64,000 bases of DNA from UBA3263 sp964554335 (GTDB lineage: Bacteria > Bacteroidota > Bacteroidia > Bacteroidales > Muribaculaceae). Location of the stretch: NCBI GenBank assembly GCA_964554335.1, contig CAZKOF010000001.1, positions 1 through 64,000 of the forward strand, in the 5' to 3' direction. Under the pieces are notes generated by a model. That model was not told the DNA's origin. It saw only the letters and a list, made by a program, of their open reading frames with translations, and did no database searches. Made by a program: the position numbers and the translations under genes. Below are positions 38,398-45,292 of the stretch, piece after piece (positions within the stretch are counted from its first letter, which is position 1; each line of letters opens with the position of its first letter).

Positions 38398-39763
38398 TTG
38401 AAGCGTTGACGAGGGTCTTGATTATGATTTTTAGGTCGAGGGCGGCAGACCAGTGTTCAATGTACCAGACGTCGAATTCGACGCGTTTTTCCATTTTGTA
38501 GAGCTCGTCGGTGTTTCCGCGGTATCCGCAGACCTGGGCCCAACCGGTTATTCCGGGTTTGACCATGTGGCGAATCATGTAGCGGTCGATGAGCTTCTTG
38601 TATTGCTCGGTGTGGGCCAACATATGGGGGCGCGGGCCGACAATCGACATCTGGCCGAGCCATACGTTGATGAACTGCGGGAGCTCGTCGAGCGAGGTGC
38701 GGCGGAGGAAGTCGCCGACGCGGGTTTTCCGCGGGTCGTCGTTGGTTGCCTGGCGTGAGTCGGCGTCTGCGTTTACTCTCATAGTGCGGAATTTCAGGCA
38801 GTAAAATTCGCGGCCGAGGTAACCGGTGCGTTTTTGCTTGAAGAACACGGGTCCGGGCGAAGATAGTTTGACGGCAATGGCAATCGGGATGAACACTATC
38901 GGCGAGCATATCAGCGCAACGGTTGAGAAGGTGAAGTCGAACGCCCGCTTGATAGCGCGGTTGAGGGGCTTGTTGAGCGGGTTCACACGCGGAGTCAGGA
39001 CGGGGAGGCCGCCGATGTTGTCGAGCTCGAAGCGGCGTCCGGCGTAAGGCGAGAGCTTCGGGACGTAGTGGAACTCGACCATATGGTCATCGGCGATTCC
39101 GATGCAGCGCAGAAGGTCGTTTTCGTTCTCGCCGGAGAGGACATAGAAGATCTCGTCGATTTTTTCGCGGTCAATGAAGGCTCCGAGTTCGTCGAGGGTT
39201 CCGCAGTAGATTCCGGAAAATCCGACGGCGGGCGCCTTGTCGAAAAATCCGAGGATGCGGTAGCCGTAGCCTTCGTTCTTGAGCAGGCTCTCGGCCAAAC
39301 GGCGTGCAGTAGAGTTGGTGCCGACAATCGCGATGCGCCGGTAGTTGCCGCCACGGCGCCGGTAGGCTTTTATGAGTACACGTGTTATCAACCATGTTGC
39401 CGGGAGTACGACTATCATCATGCCGTAGTATTCGAGATACCACGACGCGGGGATGTCGTCGGCCTGAAGGAATACAATCAGTGTGACGAATACAGGGGCA
39501 TGGACCGATACGGCGCGCAGGGAGTCGATGAGCACGCGATCTATGTGCATTGTTCGCTGAAGTCGTGTCCGCTCGAACAGGAGCGCCACGGGGAGGTAAC
39601 TGAGCGATACGGCGAGCCACTTTGTGCGCGCATAGTGCTCGGTGAGTTCAGGGTGTATCCGGCATAGTAGGCCGAACAACGCATTGACCACCAGCAGGTC
39701 AATCAACGTGAGCACCTCGCGCTGGTAGCGACCGAAGCGGCCGCGCGAGCGAGGTTCATGCAT
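38375..39763 (-). CDS. Polyprenyl-phosphate sugar-1-phosphate transferase (WcaJ-type)
   Basis: This 462-residue membrane enzyme starts exopolysaccharide or O-antigen units by moving sugar-1-phosphate to undecaprenyl phosphate. It has about four N-terminal helices (about 15-125), a CoA-binding-like Rossmann domain (RIAIVGTNSTARRLAESL, about 144-161) and, after a further helix (about 275-297), the bacterial sugar transferase domain with FKQKRTGYLGREFYCLKFRT, RRTSLDELPQFINVW and SIVGPRPH. It overlaps recQ by 23 bases and the DUF349 gene by 8. Confidence 0.9.
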   Translation of the reverse strand: MHEPRSRGRFGRYQREVLTLIDLLVVNALFGLLCRIHPELTEHYARTKWLAVSLSYLPVALLFERTRLQRTMHIDRVLIDSLRAVSVHAPVFVTLIVFLQADDIPASWYLEYYGMMIVVLPATWLITRVLIKAYRRRGGNYRRIAIVGTNSTARRLAESLLKNEGYGYRILGFFDKAPAVGFSGIYCGTLDELGAFIDREKIDEIFYVLSGENENDLLRCIGIADDHMVEFHYVPKLSPYAGRRFELDNIGGLPVLTPRVNPLNKPLNRAIKRAFDFTFSTVALICSPIVFIPIAIAVKLSSPGPVFFKQKRTGYLGREFYCLKFRTMRVNADADSRQATNDDPRKTRVGDFLRRTSLDELPQFINVWLGQMSIVGPRPHMLAHTEQYKKLIDRYMIRHMVKPGITGWAQVCGYRGNTDELYKMEKRVEFDVWYIEHWSAALDLKIIIKTLVNASNGEENAY

Positions 39764-41528
39764 TTATTTTAGCGTCTATGAGTTGGATTTTTTTCTCGAT
39801 GTTTGCTTGTTCGTCGCGCAGGCGGGCAATTCGGCGCTCCATGTCGCGCACCATTGCCTCTCCGCTCTTGGAGCGAGAGTTGAAAAACCCGAGGTTGTTT
39901 TCAAAAGTCTTGATTTCGTTCTTTTTCATCTCAAGCGAGCACACGAGTTTTTCTTTTTGTCGGCTCAAGTCATTGTCGGTCATGTCGTTGACGTCGTTTT
40001 CGAAGGCTGCCATCGCAGCTTTGGCGGTCGACATGTCGAGTTCGTCGTGTAGTCGCGAAACCTCAGCGCGGTATGCGTCATGGAGCTTGTCCTTATCACG
40101 GAAGGGAACGTGGCCGATAGCCTGATATTCCTTCATCAATTCACGAACGCGGGCTATCGCGGCCTGGCGGTCGGGGGTTTCGGCGTTGAGTTCTTTCAGT
40201 TGCCCGATTATGTCGCGTTTTGCTTTGAGGTTGGCCTGCTCTGAACTGCGGCGTTCGGAGTTGTTGGCTTTCTTGGCTTCGAAGAATTTGTCGCATGCGG
40301 CGCGGAAGCGGGCCCAGACGGCGTCGCTCTGTTTCTTGGCCACGGGGCCTACGGCTTTCCATTTTGTCTGGAGGTCGAGCATGGCGTCGGTAGCCTTTTT
40401 CCAGTCGGTAGAGTCCCGGAGCTCCTCGGCCTGCTCGCAGAGGCTGATTTTCTTTGCGAGGTTTTCGGCCGATTCCTCTTTGATTGACTTAAAGTGGGCG
40501 GCTTTTGCGGCGAAGAAGTTATCACAGAGCTCGCGGAAGCGTCTGAATAACTGGGCGTTGGTCTTGCGGGATGCGAAGCCGAGGGTTTTCCATTCTTCCT
40601 GGAGGGCGATGACCTTCTTTGTTGCTTCGTCCCATGCGCTGAAGGTTGTCAGGTCCTCGGGTTTGACTGCTTCGGCTCTTTCGATGAGCGCGAGCTTGGC
40701 GGCTTCGTTCTGGCGCTCAATTGCTTTGCGTTCTTCGAAGAATGCCTGATATTTCTTGTTGATGTCGGCTGAGAGGTCTTTGAAGCGGTTCCATATTTCC
40801 TCGCGGAACTCTTTGGCGACGGGGCCGATTTCGCGCCATTTGTCGTGGAGGTCCTGGAGGCGGCGGAAAGCCACGACGATGTCGGGTTCCTCGCTCAGGC
40901 GGGCGGCCTCTTCGCAGATGAGGTTTTTTGACTCGAGGTTTTTGCGGAAGTCGAGGTCGCGGAGGTCTTTGTTGACTTTCAGTTGGTCATAGAATTTTTC
41001 TGTTGCGAGCTGATAGCGCTTCCAGAGATCAGAAACTTCGGTTGCGGGTACGTCGCCGATTTCCTTAAATTGCGCCTGAAGTTCTCGCACGCGCTCAAGC
41101 CGGCGATGAACGTTGTCGGTGTCGTCGGCTGCGGAGTCTATTTCTGCGATGATTTCATTCTTGCGGGCCAAATTTTCCTGTTTTTGCAGTTCGATTTCGG
41201 CCGCGAGAGCGGCTTTTTTCTCTTTAATCATTGTGCAGGCGGCCTTGAACTGCTCTTCTGCCTCGTCGGCTGCGGGTTCGAAGCTCTCCTCGGAATTTCC
41301 GGCGGCAAGGTGTTCTGCTTTCATGGCTGCCACTTCTTCATGGCGCACTGCATAGAACTGCACTCGCAGACGGTTAACGTCCTCGCGGGTAATGTCGGCG
41401 GCGTCGAGGGCGGCCAGTTCGACAATTTTTGCGAGAATTTCCTCCTTTGTCAGGGAAGCGGGTTGGGATTGAGTAGCGTCGTTAGCTGCGGCTTCGGGGG
41501 CCGTCAAGGATTCGAGTTGCGGTTCCAT
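39756..41528 (-). CDS. DUF349-repeat coiled-coil protein
   Basis: This 590-residue cytoplasmic protein starts the minus-strand operon. It contains about four to five DUF349 repeats from about residue 115 on, each with a W-K/R-x-hydrophobic-G core (LHDKWREIGPVAKEF, LQEEWKTLGFASR, LQTKWKAVGPVAKK). Helices and coiled coils dominate, including a final Lys/Glu-rich stretch (about 520-590). The family is widespread in Bacteroidota and its function is not established. The N-terminal 60 residues are low-complexity and acidic. Confidence 0.85.
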   Translation of the reverse strand: MEPQLESLTAPEAAANDATQSQPASLTKEEILAKIVELAALDAADITREDVNRLRVQFYAVRHEEVAAMKAEHLAAGNSEESFEPAADEAEEQFKAACTMIKEKKAALAAEIELQKQENLARKNEIIAEIDSAADDTDNVHRRLERVRELQAQFKEIGDVPATEVSDLWKRYQLATEKFYDQLKVNKDLRDLDFRKNLESKNLICEEAARLSEEPDIVVAFRRLQDLHDKWREIGPVAKEFREEIWNRFKDLSADINKKYQAFFEERKAIERQNEAAKLALIERAEAVKPEDLTTFSAWDEATKKVIALQEEWKTLGFASRKTNAQLFRRFRELCDNFFAAKAAHFKSIKEESAENLAKKISLCEQAEELRDSTDWKKATDAMLDLQTKWKAVGPVAKKQSDAVWARFRAACDKFFEAKKANNSERRSSEQANLKAKRDIIGQLKELNAETPDRQAAIARVRELMKEYQAIGHVPFRDKDKLHDAYRAEVSRLHDELDMSTAKAAMAAFENDVNDMTDNDLSRQKEKLVCSLEMKKNEIKTFENNLGFFNSRSKSGEAMVRDMERRIARLRDEQANIEKKIQLIDAKINA

Positions 41529-41608
41529 GATTTTGATAGTTAGATTTTTAAGAGTATGGTAGAATAGGGGCTTCGGCTTTTGGACACGAACCCCTCAGAC
41601 ATTCACGG

Positions 41609-41616
41609 CAAATTTA
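41609..41616 (-). promoter_or_regulatory. -7 promoter element of the DUF349-recQ-asnA operon
   Basis: Read on the minus strand it is TAAATTTG, matching TAnnTTTG. It predicts a leader of about 75 bases before the DUF349 start at 41528. Confidence 0.6.
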
Positions 41617-41685
41617 CGTATTTTTTTCGTTTTCACGCTCTTTAAGGCGTGTAAATATTATGCGTTAACACATTTTAACACTATG

Positions 41686-41702
41686 AACTAATCAAATTAG
41701 TT
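41686..41702. promoter_or_regulatory. Operator 1 of blaI (AACTAA-N5-TTAGTT)
   Basis: AACTAA and TTAGTT form perfect inverted arms with a 5-base spacer (TCAAA). The same arms recur at 41745-41761. It lies at and upstream of the predicted -33 region of blaI, so a repressor bound here would block RNA polymerase. Confidence 0.7.
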
Positions 41703-41723
41703 GCATGTGAAATTTATTTAGTT

Positions 41724-41731
41724 TAACTTTG
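41724..41731 (+). promoter_or_regulatory. -7 promoter element of blaI
   Basis: TAACTTTG, flanked on both sides by the two identical inverted repeats. The ATG of blaI lies 30 bases downstream. Confidence 0.75.
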
Positions 41732-41744
41732 CCGCAGATTAACC

Positions 41745-41761
41745 AACTAACCCGATTAGTT
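41745..41761. promoter_or_regulatory. Operator 2 of blaI (AACTAA-N5-TTAGTT)
   Basis: Second copy of the inverted repeat, with spacer CCCGA, ending exactly one base before the blaI ATG. Centre-to-centre distance from operator 1 is 59 bases. Together they bracket the promoter, as in autoregulated BlaI/MecI operons. Confidence 0.7.
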
Positions 41762-42127
41762 ATGAAGAAACTTTCTGAAAGAGAAGAGCAGATAATGAAG
41801 ATGCTTTGGAGCGACGGCCCGATGTTCGTGCGCGAGATGATAGAGCGCTGGCCCGAGCCTAAGCCTCATTTCAACACGGTGTCGACCTTCGTGCGTCTGA
41901 TGGAGCAGAAAGGTTACGTCGGTCATGAGGCCTTCGGTTCGACCTATCGCTACTATCCGGTGCTCACTGAGGGCGAGTATTCGCGCTCGGCGTTGCGCTC
42001 GGTGATTGCCCGCTATTTCAATAATTCGGTCAAGAGCGTTGTCAGTGCCCTGGTCAAGGAGCAGAATCTGACGCCCGCTCAGCTCCATGAGCTTATTGAC
42101 ATGATAGAAAAGGAGGACGAGAAATGA
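41762..42127 (+). CDS. BlaI/MecI-family repressor
   Basis: This 121-residue winged-helix repressor begins MKKLSEREEQIMKMLWSDGP, typical of the family. The recognition helix is within HFNTVSTFVRLMEQKGYV (about 40-57), followed by a wing (GHEAFGSTYRYYPVLTEGEY) and a C-terminal dimerisation helix. It should bind the two operators at its own promoter and be released when the M56 sensor protease encoded next is triggered. It overlaps that gene by 4 bases. In Bacteroidota such pairs usually do not control beta-lactamase. Confidence 0.93.
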   Translation: MKKLSEREEQIMKMLWSDGPMFVREMIERWPEPKPHFNTVSTFVRLMEQKGYVGHEAFGSTYRYYPVLTEGEYSRSALRSVIARYFNNSVKSVVSALVKEQNLTPAQLHELIDMIEKEDEK

Positions 42128-43419
42128 CACTGCTTATTTATTCACTGATTGCCGGAGCGATTCTTTCGCTTCTGTGGGGTGCTTTCAAGCTCTCCGGTCT
42201 GGGGCAGACGACCCATTTCGGGCTGAACCGAGCGGTGCTGGTTGTCACGCTGCTGCTTTCATCGGTACTTCCTTTTGTGGCTTTTCGACCGATTGACGAG
42301 GTGGCGGAAGTCAGACAAGTCGGACACGTCGAATTTGTAGAGCATATCGAATTTGTTGAGTTTGTCGAGCCGGCTGAGCCTGCTTTTGAGTGGGCGCCGG
42401 TGCGCTCGGCGGCGGTTACGCTCTATCTCATCGGGACCTCGGCTTGCGCGCTATGAATGTTGCTTGGCTTTACCGGCGTTGTCATTGCTATTGCCTCGGG
42501 GCGCCGCGAGGGCAACAATCTGATTGTCCACCGCCGCAACATCTCTCCCTTTGCATGGGGGCGTTGGATTGTGATTTCAGAGCGCGATTGCGCCAATCAG
42601 GCCATTTTGCGTCATGAGAGCGCCCACCTGAGAGCGGCCCACTGGCTCGACCTGCTGCTCAGCCGCGTGGTAACCTGCCTGCTCTGGTATTGGCCGACGG
42701 CATGGCTGCTGAACCGCGACCTCTGTCAGGCACATGAATTTGAGGCCGACCGCGCGGTGCTGAACTCGGGCGTGGCTCCCGCGGAATATCAGTTGATGCT
42801 TGTCGGCGCAGGGTCGGGACGTCTCTTTTCCAACATTGTAAATCCTTTCAATTTTTATTCACTTAAATATCGTATCGCTATGATGAAGATGAAAAAATCC
42901 CCGGCCGGGTCACGCATGCGCGTCCTCGCCATGCTCCCCGCAGCTGCGGTGGCAGCACTCCTCGCGTCGGCTCCCGCCCTCGCATCGACCGTCAGCAACT
43001 ACATGCCTAAAGAAGAGGCCAAAGTGACCGAGCTCAAGATTGTTGACGCTGATGCGATTGAAACGCAGTCTAACAATGACGACCCTCAGGAAATCTTCCA
43101 CACGGCTGAAAAGATGCCTCAGTTCCCCGGCGGCGAAATGGAGATGTACAAGTGGCTTTCGATGTACATAAAGTATCCCGAAGAGGCCGCGAAGAAAGAT
43201 ATTCAGGGCCGCGTGATGGTTCAGTTCGTAGTTGAGAAAGACGGCTCTATCGGTCCGGTGAAGGTTATTCGCGGAGTAGACCCGCTGCTCGATGCCGAGG
43301 CAGTCAGAGTAGTCAAGTCAATGCCGAAGTTCACTCCCGGCACTAGGAACGGCGAGCCGGTGCGCGTCTGGTACGCTATGCCGCTGATGTTCAAGCTCAA
43401 GGGCGACGACAAGAAATAA
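42124..43419 (+). pseudogene. M56 (BlaR1-like) peptidase with TonB C-terminal domain, split by in-frame TGA
   Basis: This is a membrane sensor protease paired with BlaI. The first part (to 42456) has two transmembrane helices and an unusual acidic VEF-repeat linker (HVEFVEHIEFVEFVEPAEP). Codon 111 is TGA (42454-42456) directly followed, in the same frame, by ATG. The second part continues with a helix, the zinc motif HESAH (53-57 of this part), the third-ligand region HEFEADRAVL (93-102), another helix (about 154-176) and a TonB-type C-terminal domain (about 225-315) with QFPGGEMEMYKWLSMYIKYP and GRVMVQFVVEKDGSIG. A one-base change of a sense codon such as TGG would restore one protein of about 431 residues; reinitiation at the ATG is another possibility. 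Confidence 0.8.
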
Positions 43420-43507
43420 ACTTAAAACGATTAGATAATGATTGGCCTCGGGCAAAGACCGCATCAGTGGCCTCAGCCTGAGGCTCTTAATTTGCTGCTC
43501 AAGCGGC

Positions 43508-43684
43508 GCCCGACATGGAGCGGAGGGTTTTAAGCCTCCGCCCTGTGCGACAAACTTTGTGGAGGGTGTTGCAGGACTGCGCACTCCTCCATGTCGGTCG
43601 CTCCGATTCTGCAACACCCTCGGCGGACTTTGTGACCTCCCCGGGCGGCTTAAAACCCGCCCGTCCATGTCAGCGGGCATTTTT
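43508..43684. repeat. Large nested inverted repeat, also a terminator-like structure
   Basis: Three pairs of arms nest: GCCCGACATGGA (43508-43519) with TCCATGTC-A-GCGGGC (43664-43678); GGGTTTTAAGCC (43525-43536) with GGCTTAAAACCC (43647-43658); and GAGGGTGTTGCAG (43562-43574) with CTGCAACACCCTC (43609-43621). TTTTTT follows at 43681. It fills the space between the convergent M56-TonB and HEPN genes. Half of the inner motif (GGAGGGTGTTGCA plus ATGTCGG) occurs again near 52928, so this is probably a dispersed genomic repeat that can also terminate transcription. Confidence 0.8.
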
Positions 43685-43699
43685 TATCGCAATAGAATT

Positions 43700-44107
43700 T
43701 CAAGAGCGGCTTGCGCGCTCTTTTATTGCTGAAGTCAGTCGGGCTTGTAATTGTTGTGTTTCGTTGAGGAGATTGCGGCCTTCTGATTCTGAAAGAGTAA
43801 AGGTGTTTTGATAGTCTGCTTTCTCTCTTATAGTTTGCAATCGGCTATACAGAATGCCATCGTTGCGCGAAAATTTATTGGTCAGAATGTAATGTTTTCC
43901 AAACTGAGCCGATGTTCCTTTGTGGGTGCCTGATTTGATGCCGTCAATAAGCATCAAAGCAGTAACTGCGTGGAAGATGGAATAATAAAGCCGATTGGCG
44001 ACTAAATCCCAATAGCCCAGTTTTGCATTCTCGTATGCTTGTTCGAAATTCCTGTCTGATTTTTCAATCAAAAGGTTTGCGGCAATAATTAACTGTTCGG
44101 ATGTCAT
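43700..44107 (-). CDS. HEPN-domain protein (probable toxin of MNT/HEPN pair)
   Basis: This 135-residue all-helical protein has the HEPN pattern of the PF05168-like group: NAKLGYWDLVANRLYYSIFHAVTAL (shown in part, about 26-50), in which an R-x6-H spacing is present. It directly follows the MNT gene, sharing one base (TAATG). In such pairs the HEPN member is typically a ribonuclease neutralised by the nucleotidyltransferase; this subgroup may lack the canonical RX4-6H catalytic geometry, so activity is uncertain. Confidence 0.85.
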   Translation of the reverse strand: MTSEQLIIAANLLIEKSDRNFEQAYENAKLGYWDLVANRLYYSIFHAVTALMLIDGIKSGTHKGTSAQFGKHYILTNKFSRNDGILYSRLQTIREKADYQNTFTLSESEGRNLLNETQQLQARLTSAIKERASRS

Positions 44108-44427
44108 TATAAGGGGATGGCTTCAGTTTCTACGGAAAGATGAAATGCGGTGTTGCGCTCAGCGTCCCATTCGTTACGGGAATAGAGCAGGGGAGTTATT
44201 TGACTTCCATACTGCCAGCCTATTTCTGCAAAAGGCAATGCGTATCGGTCAAATTCATTACCTGGAGTATGGTTTTGTTCCAAAATAATCAACAAATCCC
44301 AATCAGAATCGGGGCGGGCATTTCCGCGAGCACGCGAACCGTAGAGGTAGACAGAGACCTCACGTTTGGCAGACATCTGTCTTGCCAGCCGCGTTATTTC
44401 ATTGCGTATTTTGTTGTCGTTGTTCAT
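44107..44427 (-). CDS. Minimal nucleotidyltransferase (antitoxin of MNT/HEPN pair)
   Basis: This 106-residue protein carries the MNT signature GSX10DXD exactly: Gly30-Ser31, then Asp42 and Asp44 in GSRARGNARPDSDWD. A third acidic residue follows in the QITPLLYSRNEW region. Members of this family AMPylate their HEPN partner. A TAATTTTG -7 element ends 7 bases before its ATG. Confidence 0.9.
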   Translation of the reverse strand: MNNDNKIRNEITRLARQMSAKREVSVYLYGSRARGNARPDSDWDLLIILEQNHTPGNEFDRYALPFAEIGWQYGSQITPLLYSRNEWDAERNTAFHLSVETEAIPL

Positions 44428-44434
44428 CTTGCCG

Positions 44435-44442
44435 CAAAATTA
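44435..44442 (-). promoter_or_regulatory. -7 promoter element of the MNT/HEPN pair
   Basis: On the minus strand it reads TAATTTTG, followed by 7 bases and then the MNT ATG. The transcript start would fall at or next to the start codon, suggesting a leaderless or nearly leaderless mRNA. Confidence 0.6.
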
Positions 44443-44508
44443 CATATTTTTATTGTAAAACGCAAGACCAACGCCTCAGGTTTTTGCAACCTCAGACCAG
44501 GGGGCCGG

Positions 44509-44803
44509 TCAGTCTATGGTGTAGCGGATGATTGGGCGGCATGCTGATTTTACTTCGCTGATTATTTTCAGGCAGTCGGCCTCCGGGATTCGGGCTTTGA
44601 CGCCGACGGCGATGAAATCGTCAATGACGGGGCGGCCGGTGCCGTTCACAGACGTTGCATGCTCGCCATTACACCCTTCAGAGTTGAATGTCAGGTCATA
44701 GGGCGGAGTACTCAAACGCGCATAGTTTATTGTCCGGTGTCATGGAAAGATATCCGACAATCCGATTGCGAAAACTGACTATGAGGCGTTCGGTATGTTT
44801 CAT
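44509..44803 (-). pseudogene. hipA remnant: N- and C-terminal fragments of a HipA kinase
   Basis: An ATG at 44803, overlapping the stop of the upstream XRE gene (ATGA), starts a 35-residue fragment resembling the HipA N-terminus (RIVGYLSMTPDNKLCAFEYS). This frame stops at 44696. In a neighbouring frame, the rest (44715 down to 44509) resembles the HipA C-terminus: YDLTFNSEGCNGEHATS, then DDFIAVGVKARIPEADCLKI. The kinase core of roughly 300 residues is missing, so the toxin is dead. Known hipBA operons place hipB before hipA with just this overlap, which supports the interpretation. Confidence 0.7.
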
Positions 44804-45144
44804 TTTTTAGTGTAAGCTCTTTTTTTAGTGGAGTTTTTGCGGATTTCGGTCAATTCGTCGATTGTTGAGTATTTCGGCTCGGCGAATATTGTTGAAAGCT
44901 CGCCGAGGCATCCGACGGTTGACGCAAGTCTTATGAGGTTTGAGAGTGAGATGAGGCCTTTCTGTTCGAAGCGAGCGATATTGCCAAGCGCTATGCCTGC
45001 TTCGCGGGCAACGGCCTCGCGGGTCAGATTCCGTTCTATGCGGCGGCGTCTGAAATCATCGGCAATACGTTTTGCAACATCGTCGGGCCCGGACTGAAAG
45101 TAGGTGTCCAATACGGCTAAAATATTAGCAGTTTCTTTGCGCAT
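44800..45144 (-). CDS. XRE-family HTH regulator (HipB-like)
   Basis: This 114-residue protein has a helix-turn-helix (about 36-60: ERNLTREAVAREAGIALGNI) and a C-terminal Lys-rich tail (KNSTKKRAYTKK). It overlaps the hipA remnant by 4 bases, the arrangement of HipB antitoxins. Since the kinase is gone, it may persist as an orphan repressor. A TACCTTTG -7 element lies about 30 bases upstream. Confidence 0.82.
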   Translation of the reverse strand: MRKETANILAVLDTYFQSGPDDVAKRIADDFRRRRIERNLTREAVAREAGIALGNIARFEQKGLISLSNLIRLASTVGCLGELSTIFAEPKYSTIDELTEIRKNSTKKRAYTKK

Positions 45145-45172
45145 GAGGTAGAAAGTGTTAAAATATTAGTTG

Positions 45173-45180
45173 CAAAGGTA
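45173..45180 (-). promoter_or_regulatory. -7 promoter element of the hipB-like gene
   Basis: On the minus strand it reads TACCTTTG, matching TAnnTTTG, 28 bases before the XRE start codon at 45144. Confidence 0.6.
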
Positions 45181-45292
45181 CGAAAACTTTTGCGATAATC
45201 CTAATTAAGAGGTCGTGCGAACTTTTTCGGTTGGTTGGGGGTTTTGAGATTATGAACAAAATTTAATCACGTTTAACTATTCCAGACAGGTA

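Noticed and set aside
41762..43419. Beta-lactam resistance locus
   Set aside because: Although BlaI and a BlaR1-like protein are present, there is no beta-lactamase gene and no penicillin-sensor domain; the C-terminal domain is TonB-like.
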